Below, piece by piece: positions 20,281 through 29,973 of a stretch of DNA of 64,000 nucleotides. The stretch comes from Acidobacteriaceae bacterium (GTDB lineage: Bacteria > Acidobacteriota > Terriglobia > Terriglobales > Acidobacteriaceae). A program made the position numbers and the translations under genes. The number at the start of each line of letters is the position of its first letter. Position 1 is the stretch's first letter. The stretch covers positions 132,795-196,794 of the forward strand of contig PLBY01000147.1 of assembly GCA_003134655.1 (NCBI GenBank), read 5' to 3'. The notes below the pieces were generated by a model that worked only from the letters and a program-made list of their open reading frames with translations, was not told the origin of the DNA and searched no databases.

Positions 20281-20294
20281 CGTAAACGATTACG
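20281..20294. promoter_or_regulatory. LacI-type operator-like palindrome CGTAAACGATTACG upstream of GH3
   Basis: 38 bp upstream of the GH3 start; 13/14 match to reverse complement of 7365..7378. Confidence 0.55.
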
Positions 20295-20387
20295 CAAAAA
20301 TGGCACGCGAAGCATAGCACGTTCTTAGGGGCATGAACGTGAGTAGCGATACACGCTTCTACAAGCGGCAGTCGAGTCAGCCGCCGG

Positions 20388-23045
20388 CTATTGCGAGGTC
20401 TCGGTAAACGTTGCCACTGGATGCCCCAATCCGTACGGACCCTGAGCGGTCACGTGCACCGTACCAGAAGTCGATGGCAGAGTGAGGGTCACGCTGGCGA
20501 TACCCGAGCCCGAGGTGTCCGTCACCACGATCGGCGCCGAGAGCGTACCCGAATCCGTCGTGAAATATACGCTGGCGCCCCTGTTAGTTCCTCCGGACGA
20601 TCCCGCAGCGAGAGTCACCGACAGCGTTAGCTGAGTGCCGGGAGCGGCACTCTGGTTGTCTCCGGTCTTTGTAAAAGTGGCTGCGGGATTGCCGACCACG
20701 ATCCACCCGCCTTGAGTTTGGGCCGCTCCAGTATCCGTGCCTTGAACCGTGTAATGGTAGAAGCCGGGGGTATTGCCGGCGACCACAGTGATGGTTCCAT
20801 TCTGCGTTGTGGTCAAGTTTCCCTGCGTAACGGTGACGGTAATTCCAGTATCCGACTGCGGAGAGCCCAAGGCCACGCTGGCTGTCCCGGTAGTGAGCTT
20901 CGACTGCAGCGTAACCGTGCCGCCCGCCGCCACCATCGTCGTATCCGGATTCAGATCCCACTCTGAGGCGGGAGTGCTGGCCATACTACCGCTGACAACC
21001 AGCAAAGTCGCGGTATATGGAGCAAACGTCTGGGTCGCAGACCACGACTGTGAGGACGAAGCCACGATGGCCGTAGGTGACGATTGCGACAAGGTGTAGG
21101 TCGTCACGTTGGTGGGAGTGAACCCGGTCGTCGTGAACTGCACCTGCGCCGAGTTCCCCGGATCTTTATTGAGCACCATGATTGTCAGCGCAGTGCCGGT
21201 TGAGTTCAGCGCGGCGTAGGTACTGAACAGGCTCGGATTGGCATTGTGTGTGGCTGAAACTGAGGTCGTGCCGAAGCCGTGGTGCGCTCCGTCATAACTC
21301 GTAAACAATTTCAGAGACAGGTAATTCGGATTCGTGGGGGAGGGAGCAGTCCAACGCGAAGCCATGGACATGCGCTCGCGGCCGAGAATGCCGTACGCGT
21401 CGACATCTGCCAACGCTGTGGAGAAATCCGTATCGGTAAGAGGACTCGGCGCAAAATTCCACTCGGTGAAACTCAGCGGGGTTCCCGGGTAAATTGCGTT
21501 TGCCCACGCCCTCAGTCGCGGAATGCGAAAAGGCTTGGTATCCAGAGGCTGGTTCGTCGTCACGCTATTGGTGCCGAACCATGCCTGGCTGGTGTAGGTC
21601 GGATCCCACCAGTCGCGGGTGCTGCTCAGGGCCAGTGCCTGCGCTTGCGCTGTGGTTAGGCCACTGGCGCTGGTTTCGGGGTAGGCATGGACGTCGAAGA
21701 TGTCCAGCGTGCGAGCGCCGTTAACCGCGTCGTTCCACGCGATCTCGTTGAGCCACCACGGCATGAAGTCGATGTTGGCATGAGCCGACTTGTCGGTGCT
21801 GCCCGCAGCCGAGTTCCAGTAGTAGTACCAGCAGCAGCTCACCCAACCCATCCGAACCGCTTGCGGGTCCCAGGTCTTCATGTTGCTCGCTTCGGTTAGA
21901 TAAATATTCTGCAATTCGTCGTAGGTCGTGGGGTTGGGATGGACATCGCGGTGCGTGCCGCCCCAGATGTCGATCTCGTTGTCCATGTCGTAGAAGTGGC
22001 AGGACGTGGAGGAAAAATATGGGATAGGACACGATCCGCTGCCAAACGCCGTGGCCAGAGCCGCTGCCCAGTCGTTGCGATACACGCAGGTTGTCGTTGT
22101 GCAAGTCTTGGTGTGGTCGTCGAGGAGAGGAAAGTAGGTGTTATTCAGGTCGGTGGAAGTCGCCGTGATATACGTCGGCGGGTTATTGTTGCATGTCCCG
22201 GAGACAATCCCGTCCCCAGCGCTGCTATTGTAAGGATCGAAGGCACACTGCGCGGGCCAAGTGGTGTTTGGGAAGCTCCAGTGATAATTAGGCGGGGAGG
22301 CGACTTCTGCGCTCTGTGCCACCCAGGGCAGCATAACCATCGTCATCAGCGGGACGCTGTTCGCAGCTTTGACGTCCCCGATCCACTGAATTGAATCACT
22401 CACCCCAGTTACGCCTTGCGGACTGCTGAAACCATTGAAGGCAAAATCTTCGAAATAGTAGTCATTGTCGGCATTGTCGGTTCCGAGTTGCCAGTTGTAG
22501 GTGGATGCAGCATTCCCGCCCCAGCGCACCACGCTCAGGCCGCTATCGGTGATAGTCGGTGCATCCTGTGGGAAAGCTCCGCCATAAACGTACGGGCTGA
22601 TTGTGTGCCGGTTGGACAGAACATCAATCGTCACGTTGACGCTCGTGACCGGGCCGGAGGGCGTCGCCGACACCTGGCTGGAATTCGCGCTCGTGCCCGC
22701 AGAATTGGCGGCCGACACAACGTAGTAATAGGTGGTGCCATTCGCGACGGTAGAGTCGGTGTAGTTGGTCGTGGTCGGCGATGAAAGGGTAGTGTATGGC
22801 CCACCCGTTGCTGTTGCACGCCCGACGTTATAACTGGTCGCACCGGAACTCGCATTCCAAGTGAGAGCAACCTGCTGGTTTCCTGCGGTTGCGGTCAGGC
22901 CCGTCGGCACTGCTGGAGGTTGCGGTTGCTGGCCCCCGCCTCCCCCGCTAGAACCCGATCCGCCGCAGGACGGGAGGAGGAAGAGAGCGGATGCTAAAGT
23001 CAACACGATTAGGGCGGAACTACTCCAGCGGAGAAGGGCTACCAT
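20388..23045 (-). CDS. Glycoside hydrolase family 44-like endoglucanase/xyloglucanase, lipoprotein with fibronectin III domain
   Basis: Lipobox LFLLPSCGGSG; Fn3 region PPAVPTGLTATAGNQQVALTWNASSGATSYNV; SNRHTISPYVYGGAFP...SVVRWGGNAASTYNWQ, MDNEIDIWGGTHRDVHP, LSFTEWNF. Confidence 0.82.
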   Translation of the reverse strand: MVALLRWSSSALIVLTLASALFLLPSCGGSGSSGGGGGQQPQPPAVPTGLTATAGNQQVALTWNASSGATSYNVGRATATGGPYTTLSSPTTTNYTDSTVANGTTYYYVVSAANSAGTSANSSQVSATPSGPVTSVNVTIDVLSNRHTISPYVYGGAFPQDAPTITDSGLSVVRWGGNAASTYNWQLGTDNADNDYYFEDFAFNGFSSPQGVTGVSDSIQWIGDVKAANSVPLMTMVMLPWVAQSAEVASPPNYHWSFPNTTWPAQCAFDPYNSSAGDGIVSGTCNNNPPTYITATSTDLNNTYFPLLDDHTKTCTTTTCVYRNDWAAALATAFGSGSCPIPYFSSTSCHFYDMDNEIDIWGGTHRDVHPNPTTYDELQNIYLTEASNMKTWDPQAVRMGWVSCCWYYYWNSAAGSTDKSAHANIDFMPWWLNEIAWNDAVNGARTLDIFDVHAYPETSASGLTTAQAQALALSSTRDWWDPTYTSQAWFGTNSVTTNQPLDTKPFRIPRLRAWANAIYPGTPLSFTEWNFAPSPLTDTDFSTALADVDAYGILGRERMSMASRWTAPSPTNPNYLSLKLFTSYDGAHHGFGTTSVSATHNANPSLFSTYAALNSTGTALTIMVLNKDPGNSAQVQFTTTGFTPTNVTTYTLSQSSPTAIVASSSQSWSATQTFAPYTATLLVVSGSMASTPASEWDLNPDTTMVAAGGTVTLQSKLTTGTASVALGSPQSDTGITVTVTQGNLTTTQNGTITVVAGNTPGFYHYTVQGTDTGAAQTQGGWIVVGNPAATFTKTGDNQSAAPGTQLTLSVTLAAGSSGGTNRGASVYFTTDSGTLSAPIVVTDTSGSGIASVTLTLPSTSGTVHVTAQGPYGLGHPVATFTETSQ

Positions 23046-23209
23046 AACGATTATGTTACCGAAAAAATCGGTTTTCTAAGCAATCCTTTTTGGGGTGTTC
23101 CCGAATCCGGCAGTCGGGCAATCATCGTTCAGGGCCAGATGATCCGCGGCCTGGCGCATTGCGAATTGGGACCGATGACTGCTACGATCGCTTTCGTTTT
23201 GAAGTAAGA

Positions 23210-23665
23210 ATGGGGACTCCGATCCACATCGCGGCTGCAGAACCCGAAGACCTCGAATGGTGTGCCCGCGTGATGGCATCGAGCGAACCTTGGATTACTC
23301 TTCGCCGTGATCTCGAGGGATGTCGCGCGACGCTGGTTCGTCCCGGTACCGAGCTTTTCGTGGCTCGCGCGCAAGATCTCCCTGCAGGTTTCATCCTGGT
23401 CGCGCCCTACGGTCTGGCGGGATCTCCGTACATCGCCTGCTTCGCGGTTGCGCCTGAAGGGCGCGGACAGGGCATCGGATCACGACTTCTGCGCTTTGCC
23501 GAAGAGCACTTCGCCGGCCGCGAGCACATCTTTTTGCTGGTGTCATCGTTCAATGACCGTGCTCAACGATTCTATCGCCAGCACGGGTACGAGCTCATCG
23601 GCGAACTCAAGGATTACATCGTGCCGGGCAAGTCGGAACTCATCTTGCACAAAAGGCTTCCATGA
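23210..23665 (+). CDS. GNAT family N-acetyltransferase
   Basis: FAVAPEGRGQGIGSRLLRFAEEHF and RFYRQHGYELIGEL motifs; start MGTPIHIAAAEPEDLEW. Confidence 0.85.
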   Translation: MGTPIHIAAAEPEDLEWCARVMASSEPWITLRRDLEGCRATLVRPGTELFVARAQDLPAGFILVAPYGLAGSPYIACFAVAPEGRGQGIGSRLLRFAEEHFAGREHIFLLVSSFNDRAQRFYRQHGYELIGELKDYIVPGKSELILHKRLP

Positions 23666-24936
23666 CCGCGGTTCCAGCGACGGCAACCGCGTCGACCTCC
23701 ATGAATAAACGCCTCGTGCTGCTGCTGATGGCCGCGGCCTCAGTGGGATATGTGTGCCGCGTCGCGGTCACCGTGGTCGCGCCCAACATGATGAGGGACT
23801 TCGGGCTGACCCAAACGCAGATGGGCACGGTGTTCAGCGCCTTCCTGGTGGGGTACACCTTATTTCAGGTGCCCTCGGGAGGGCTTGCGGATCGGGTCAG
23901 CGCGCGCCGCATCTTTCTTTTTCTTTGCACCGGCTGGGCGTTGCTCACGGTTCTCACTGCGCTGGTGGGATGGCGTGGATTCGGATTGGCGATGGTCATT
24001 CCGCAACTGTGGGCGATCCGCGCAATATTCGGAGTCGTTGCTGCTCCTACCTATCCAACCTCGGGACGAACCATCGCCATCACGATGCCGCCGCGCTTGC
24101 AAGCCCGGGCGAACAGCCTGGTGCTGGCGAGCGTTGGAGTGGGATCAGCGGTTACTCCTCTGTTGCTGGCGCCCATCACCACTCGCTACGGATGGCGCAC
24201 GGCACTGTGGGTGGCGGCGTTCATGAGCGCGGTTGCCGGATTGCTGTGGTCGAGGTTTGGACCGCGAGAACTTCACTTGCATGCTACTTCAAATGAGGAG
24301 GCCTCGGCCCATCGCTCCACCGCGACTGGATCGCCGAACAACTCGGCTCAACCGTTGCGCTTGCCGAGTTTCTGGTTCCTCTCCGCCAGTTATCTGCTGC
24401 AAGGCTACCTGGGGTACATCTTCATTTTCTGGTTCTATCTTTATCTGGTCCAGGTACGCCACTTTGAGGTGCTCAAGGCTGCCAGCTTCACCGCACTGCC
24501 ATGGATCGCCACCACGTTTGCCATCCCGCTCGGAGGCGTCTTCTCGGACTGGGCGGTGATCCGCTGGGGCGCGACCTGGGGACGCCGCAGCGTTCCGCTG
24601 GTTGCTCTGTGTTCGGCGGCCATCTTTCTAGTGATTGGCGCGCGCACTCCGAAGCCCATGGTGGCGGTGGCAGCACTCACGACGTGTACGGTGCTGGTGC
24701 TTTGTACAGAGGGCCCGTTCTGGGCGACGATGACTCAACTCTCCGGCGAACATAGCGGCATTGCGGGCGGCACCATGAACTTTGGCAGCAATCTGGGCGG
24801 CATGGTTTCGCCTGCTCTCACGCCCTGGCTGGCGCAGCGGATCGGATGGGAATCGGCATTGACGCTGACTGCGGGGTTGGCGATCGTGGCAGGCTTGTTG
24901 TGGCTGGGTGTGCGGGTTGAGCCCACCGAAGAATGA
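23662..24936 (+). CDS. MFS transporter
   Basis: 12-TM-like hydrophobic protein with GLADRVSARRIF loop; ATGA overlap with GNAT gene. Confidence 0.88.
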   Translation: MTAVPATATASTSMNKRLVLLLMAAASVGYVCRVAVTVVAPNMMRDFGLTQTQMGTVFSAFLVGYTLFQVPSGGLADRVSARRIFLFLCTGWALLTVLTALVGWRGFGLAMVIPQLWAIRAIFGVVAAPTYPTSGRTIAITMPPRLQARANSLVLASVGVGSAVTPLLLAPITTRYGWRTALWVAAFMSAVAGLLWSRFGPRELHLHATSNEEASAHRSTATGSPNNSAQPLRLPSFWFLSASYLLQGYLGYIFIFWFYLYLVQVRHFEVLKAASFTALPWIATTFAIPLGGVFSDWAVIRWGATWGRRSVPLVALCSAAIFLVIGARTPKPMVAVAALTTCTVLVLCTEGPFWATMTQLSGEHSGIAGGTMNFGSNLGGMVSPALTPWLAQRIGWESALTLTAGLAIVAGLLWLGVRVEPTEE

Positions 24937-24974
24937 GTCGGGACGTGTTCGCGCGTGCGCGTAAAATCGGCTGC

Positions 24975-25481
24975 ATGAAGGTAGTCTGCTATTTCGGAAT
25001 GGCTGTAGCGTGCGGCATCTGCCTCCTCTTGGCGCCTTGCGCCCCCGCTCAACCCCCCGCTCACAATGCAGCAGCGAGTCCGGCAGCCGCCCAATTGCAT
25101 TCTTACCTTGAACAAGCTGCGGAAGCGATGCACAAAGGCGATCTTCCTGCCGCCGCGGAAACGCTTCGACGCGCTTTAGCGATCGACCCACATTCGCTGG
25201 CCGCCCTCAATAACCTGGGGATCGTGCTGGCGCGAGGGGGCAAGCCCAGCGCGCATTTACCTTCCTCAAGAATTTCTGGGACCGGTCAGGAAATCGGATC
25301 CGGACGGCTGGTCATCGCCAGGAATACGTCGAAAACGAAAAGTCCGATGGCGACGTCGTTGAACAATGTCGCCTGTCGGAGAGTCGGCCATAGCTGGTTG
25401 GCGGCCCAGAACAAAAAAGCACAGGCCAGAAGGATGGCCTTGATCAACTCCGACCGCGAGGGTCGCCGCACCGCTTCGTAA
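24975..25481 (+). pseudogene. 3'-truncated TPR gene
   Basis: Signal peptide plus roughly one TPR unit (AAETLRRALAIDPHSLAALNNLGIVLARGGK) then non-TPR sequence antisense to 25286..25657. Confidence 0.5.
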
Positions 25482-25657
25482 ACCAGACAGGCACAGGCAA
25501 TCATGGCGAGCGGAAGCGCCGCGAGGATATCGTGTGCGTTCGCGGGAAAGAGTGCGGGAACAATATCCCATACCAGGAGCACGCCAACGCTGATGAGCGT
25601 CACAACGCACAGGATCACCGGCAGGGACCGGCGACCCCGGTTCAGACGAATGGACAT
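25286..25657 (-). CDS. Small integral membrane protein, unknown function
   Basis: 123 aa with several hydrophobic segments. Confidence 0.6.
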   Translation of the reverse strand: MSIRLNRGRRSLPVILCVVTLISVGVLLVWDIVPALFPANAHDILAALPLAMIACACLVYEAVRRPSRSELIKAILLACAFLFWAANQLWPTLRQATLFNDVAIGLFVFDVFLAMTSRPDPIS

Positions 25658-25707
25658 AAAAAGGCCCTCTGGTGAAGACCGCGTTTTGCGAATGCAGCAC
25701 CCGGCGT

Positions 25708-27402
25708 TCAGTATGGAGTTGTAACGACTGCGTCCTCAGGGTAGCCTGGCATGCCAAACTCGGGGACATCCAAGCCTACCTCTTCAGACTCTTCGGGTAC
25801 GCGCATGCTTTTCACTTTGTTCACAACCCAGAACACCGCGAACGTCGCGCCGAATGCCCAGACCGCGTATAAGGTTGCTCCCATCAGCTGGCACCAGAAT
25901 TGTCTTGTGTCGCCGTGGATCAATCCGGTGACGCCTTGACCCGCGTGTCCCAGATAGCTAGCCGCGCCGACGCCGTTCCATCCGGATCCGTAAGTACCGT
26001 CGGCGAAAATGCCCACACAGACTGCGCCCAACCACCCGCAATATCCGTGCACGGAGATTGCGCCGCACGGATCATCGATCTTCAGGACCCGCTCGTTGAA
26101 GAGGACGCCGCCGCAAACGAGTGACCCCGCCAGCACGCCGATGATGACAGACGCAGTGGGGGAGACAAAGGCACAAGGAGCTGTGATCGCGACCAGACCA
26201 GCCAGCATCCCGTTACACGCCATCGTGATATCGGGCTTACCGAACAGGAAATACCAGATGAGCATCGCCGCCGCCGATCCGGCCACTGCAGCTAGATTCG
26301 TGTTCACCGCGACGACCGAGATGCGGAAGTCGGTTGCACCCAGCGTCGAGCCGGGATTGAAGCCCATCCACCCGAACAGCAGGATGAACGTTCCCGTCAC
26401 AACGTAAACAATGTTATGAGCAGGGAAGACGCGGATCTTCCCGCCGGGGCCAAACTTTCCTAGACGCGGCCCGAGGATAATTGCCAGGGCCATGGCGCAG
26501 AAGCCGCCGACGGCGTGGACGACGGTGGAACCGGCAAAGTCGACATAACCGTGGCCCAGATTCATGGTGGAACCAAGCTGCGACATCCAACCGCCGCCCC
26601 ACGCCCAGCAACCGGAAATCGGGTAGAGAATCGCGCCGATGAAGAGCTCACACAACAGAAACGCCCAGAAACTGATGCGTTCGCAGATGGCACCGACGAT
26701 GATGTATCCGGCGGTCTCCATGAAGACCACTTCAAACAGGGTCAGGCAATTGCTGCCGGCATCGTAAGCCGGACCGACGAGGAAGAAGCCCTTGCCGCCC
26801 ACAAAACCCCATTGCCCGCTGCCAATCAGGAAATGATTCAGAGTGGGCACTCCGCCCAAGTTGGTCGGCGCGGCGTTAATGGCGACTGCTCCAAACTGGA
26901 ATGCGTATCCGACGGCGTAGTAAGCGAGGAAAGCGAAGACATACGCCGCGAAGTTCAGCATCATGAGATGCGCGGCATTCTTTTTTCGCACCAGGCCACA
27001 AGTGAGCAGGGCAAAGCCTGCCTGCATAAACAGGACGAGGTAGCCGGTGTTCAATGTCCACGCCATGTTGGTCGCGATGCGGACGTGCCCGACGCTGTCG
27101 GCGAGCTTAACCGCGAGAGGTTCTTTGGCGGCCTGTGCCTGGTAGTCGTCGAAGGCCTTCCTGTTCTGCGCGTAATCGGGAGCCGTCTTATCGGTCGGCT
27201 CGACCGGGACGAAGGGATTTCCGGCGGCATCGACGGCGGCCGACTTGTCCCCGGTTGCGGTGCCGGCCGGATCCGGTTTGGGTCCGTCGTCGGCAAAACT
27301 GAAAGCGGATAACCCGGCGAATAATCCTGCGACGAGGACAATCGTGGCGCTGGCGGTCACTAACGACCGGCGCAGACTGCGCCTGCCTGCTCGCTTCATC
27401 AT
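25708..27402 (-). CDS. amt: Ammonium transporter (Amt family) with extended N-terminal region
   Basis: MQAGFALLTCGLVRKKN, STVVHAVGG and ISVHGYCGWLG (both pore histidines present); start MMKRAGRRSLRRSL. Confidence 0.93.
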   Translation of the reverse strand: MMKRAGRRSLRRSLVTASATIVLVAGLFAGLSAFSFADDGPKPDPAGTATGDKSAAVDAAGNPFVPVEPTDKTAPDYAQNRKAFDDYQAQAAKEPLAVKLADSVGHVRIATNMAWTLNTGYLVLFMQAGFALLTCGLVRKKNAAHLMMLNFAAYVFAFLAYYAVGYAFQFGAVAINAAPTNLGGVPTLNHFLIGSGQWGFVGGKGFFLVGPAYDAGSNCLTLFEVVFMETAGYIIVGAICERISFWAFLLCELFIGAILYPISGCWAWGGGWMSQLGSTMNLGHGYVDFAGSTVVHAVGGFCAMALAIILGPRLGKFGPGGKIRVFPAHNIVYVVTGTFILLFGWMGFNPGSTLGATDFRISVVAVNTNLAAVAGSAAAMLIWYFLFGKPDITMACNGMLAGLVAITAPCAFVSPTASVIIGVLAGSLVCGGVLFNERVLKIDDPCGAISVHGYCGWLGAVCVGIFADGTYGSGWNGVGAASYLGHAGQGVTGLIHGDTRQFWCQLMGATLYAVWAFGATFAVFWVVNKVKSMRVPEESEEVGLDVPEFGMPGYPEDAVVTTPY

Positions 27403-27772
27403 CTTTGCGTGCTCCTGTTTATGAACCTGAACAATTTCCAGTGGCAACGGCCTAGGACCTGCGGCGCGGACACCCCCCCGGCGCCGCGCCGACGACCCCA
27501 CACAGCGTGTCAGCCAGAATCAATCCGCCGACGATAAATGCGCGTATTCGCTCAGTCCAATACAAATTTCTTATAGCAACCATCAAGAAAAGTCTCGCCC
27601 GACATGGCTGGCAAACCGCCGTAACTGCGCAGGTTGGCTAGGTTTGAGGACGTGACCAAGATCACTGGTCAGCGCGGTGACAATCACTGTCCGGATCGGC
27701 GGCCATGGCTAGCCTTGATGAGGGATTTCCCACGGATCTCGCCGTCCGCTGTTTGCGTCCAACTGAGCAAGC

Positions 27773-29425
27773 ATGGGAGTTCCGGGTCCAACCATGCCTC
27801 GAAAACTCGGTCCCAAGCTGATTCTCTCGCTCACCATCCTGATCGTCGCGATCAGCGGAGTCAGTGGGTACCTCAATTTCCGCACCCAGAAGAAGCAGTT
27901 GGAGGGGACCATGATCCTCGGGGCGGATCAACTCTCGCGCAGCATTACGGGCGCTACCTGGCATGCCATGCTCGACGACGACCGCAAGGCCGCGTACGAG
28001 ATTATGCGGGTGATCGCCGACAAGCAAGGGATCGATCGAATCCGGATGTTCAACCGGGAAGGACGGATGGTGTTTTCGACCGATGCGAGAGAACAGCCCG
28101 GCGTGACCAGCCTGTCGAACGAGGTATGCGCGAGTTGTCATCTTCAGGGCCCGATCCGCAAAAGGCCGTCCGAGGACTCTCGCGTGAGATACGCCACGTC
28201 GCTGGATGGAGTCAAGACCATCAACATGGTGGCGCCCATCTACAACGAGCCTTCGTGCAGCAATGCCAGTTGCCACGCGCACCGCGCCCAGACGAAGGTG
28301 CTGGGGGTCGTCGATGTTGCCTTGCGTCTGGATCCTGTGCAGAAACAGACACGGGTGATCACGCTTCAGACCGTCATTCTGACTGCGCTCGAAGTGGCGA
28401 TTGGGGCAGCGTTCGTCATCCTATTTACAAAACGCTTTGTGGCGACCCCGATCCAACAACTGATCGGGGGGACGAAGGCGGTCAGTGCGATGGAGTTGGA
28501 CCGGCCCATCAAAATCACCGGCCGCAGCCAGGAAATCGACGAACTGGTGGACTCCTTCAACAAAATGCGCGAGCGCCTGAAAGTGGCGGTAGACGACCTG
28601 AACGAAATGCAGCAGACGCTGGAGAGCAAGGTCGACGAACGTACTCGGCAGCTGCAGGTTGCCCAACGCAAGCTCATTCAATCCGACCGTCTGGCCACGC
28701 TTGGGCAGCTGGCGGCTAGTGTGGCGCACGAGATTAACAATCCCGTCTCTGGCGTGCTCAATCTCTCTATGCTGCTCGAGCGGTTGATGGCCAGAGGAGA
28801 ATACCCGCCCGGCCGCGAAGCAGAATTCCGGAAATATCTCAGCCTGATCTCGACTGAGACCGCCCGGGTCGGGCGAATTGTTTCGGACCTGTTGGCCTTC
28901 TCGCGGCGTTCCAAGCCACAGCGCGCGCCCGCGGACCTGAACAAGCTGGTGCGCACCACTCTGGGGTTGGCCGACCACAAGCTAAAGCTGATCAGCGCCG
29001 AAGTCGTGTTGGACTTGCAGGATAATCTGCCGCTCGTCGAATGCGATTCCTCACAGATTCAGCAGGTGATTCTGAATCTGGTCTTGAACGGCGCTCAGGC
29101 CATGCAGCCGCGCGGTGGCGGCAAGCTGACGATCCGGACGCGCGAGTTGGCTGACGAGACCGTGGAACTTTGCGTCCAGGACACCGGTGAGGGTATAGCC
29201 CCCGAGAACCTTTCCAAGATCTTCGATCCGTTTTTCACCACCAAAGCCGAAGGCAAGGGAGTTGGCCTCGGGCTGGCCGTGTTGTACGGAATCGTGAAAG
29301 CACATGAAGGCGAGGTCGAGGTCACGAGCCAGCGCAACGAGGGCACGACCTTTACGGTCACTCTCCCGCTCAAATCGCAAAACAGCACTCCGGAATCGCG
29401 GGAAGTGCAGGTACATGCGGTGTGA
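27773..29425 (+). CDS. Sensor histidine kinase with heme-motif-containing periplasmic sensor domain and HAMP
   Basis: CASCH and CSNASCH motifs between two TM segments; VAHEINNPVSGVL H-box; DTGEGIAPENLSKIFDPFFTTK and GVGLGLAVLYGIV ATP-binding motifs. Confidence 0.93.
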   Translation: MGVPGPTMPRKLGPKLILSLTILIVAISGVSGYLNFRTQKKQLEGTMILGADQLSRSITGATWHAMLDDDRKAAYEIMRVIADKQGIDRIRMFNREGRMVFSTDAREQPGVTSLSNEVCASCHLQGPIRKRPSEDSRVRYATSLDGVKTINMVAPIYNEPSCSNASCHAHRAQTKVLGVVDVALRLDPVQKQTRVITLQTVILTALEVAIGAAFVILFTKRFVATPIQQLIGGTKAVSAMELDRPIKITGRSQEIDELVDSFNKMRERLKVAVDDLNEMQQTLESKVDERTRQLQVAQRKLIQSDRLATLGQLAASVAHEINNPVSGVLNLSMLLERLMARGEYPPGREAEFRKYLSLISTETARVGRIVSDLLAFSRRSKPQRAPADLNKLVRTTLGLADHKLKLISAEVVLDLQDNLPLVECDSSQIQQVILNLVLNGAQAMQPRGGGKLTIRTRELADETVELCVQDTGEGIAPENLSKIFDPFFTTKAEGKGVGLGLAVLYGIVKAHEGEVEVTSQRNEGTTFTVTLPLKSQNSTPESREVQVHAV

Positions 29426-29973
29426 ATGGACTCTATCTTGTGGCGATCGGGAACGTGCCGGCGCAGGCCCTGGATTGGGTCGAGGATGCGACTGCCGAAT
29501 GGTTCCCGCTGCCCATACGACGGTTGCCTCCCTTAGCGATTCCGGCGAGTGCCTATGACGCGAAGCGAGGGCAATACCAGTCGGTAGAGATTATGAAGAT
29601 GCTGGTCCAACACGCTCCGCGCGATGCCTCCCGGGTGCTTGGCGTAACGGATGTGGACCTGGCGATCCCCATGCTGAGTTTCTTGTTCGGGCAAGCGCAG
29701 TTTGACGGCCCGATCGCTGTGGTTTCTCTTTGCCGGCTGCATCAGGAGTTTTATGGGCTTCCCCCCGAGGAGAGCCTGCTGAGGGAGCGCACCGCCAAAG
29801 AAGTGCTGCATGAACTGGGACACACGTTCGGGCTCGTCCATTGTTCGGAGCCCACGTGTGCCATGAGCCTGGCCACACACATTGAATTGGTCGATGCCAA
29901 GGCCGAACAATACTGCACCCGCTGCGGAATGCGGTTAGTTCAGAGGTTTACTTCGAAAGAGGCAACAGTATGA
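29422..29973 (+). CDS. Archaemetzincin-family zinc metalloprotease
   Basis: HELGHTFGLVHCSEPTCAM...CTRC, the extended archaemetzincin zinc motif; 4-bp overlaps with both neighbours. Confidence 0.88.
   Translation: MNGLYLVAIGNVPAQALDWVEDATAEWFPLPIRRLPPLAIPASAYDAKRGQYQSVEIMKMLVQHAPRDASRVLGVTDVDLAIPMLSFLFGQAQFDGPIAVVSLCRLHQEFYGLPPEESLLRERTAKEVLHELGHTFGLVHCSEPTCAMSLATHIELVDAKAEQYCTRCGMRLVQRFTSKEATV

Noticed and set aside
23058-23072. ACCGA-N5-TCGGT inverted repeat upstream of GH44 as a separate operator
   Set aside because: Short arms; overlaps the AAAAAATCGRTTTT motif already reported, so not counted separately.
27604-27625. Possible GG-N10-GC sigma54-like element upstream of the sensor kinase
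   Set aside because: Lacks the TTGC part of the -12 element; easily a chance match in GC-rich DNA.
27634-28719. 361-aa ORF on the + strand overlapping the sensor kinase in another frame
   Set aside because: Low-complexity Arg/Gly-rich translation; kinase frame has all expected motifs. Typical high-GC shadow ORF.
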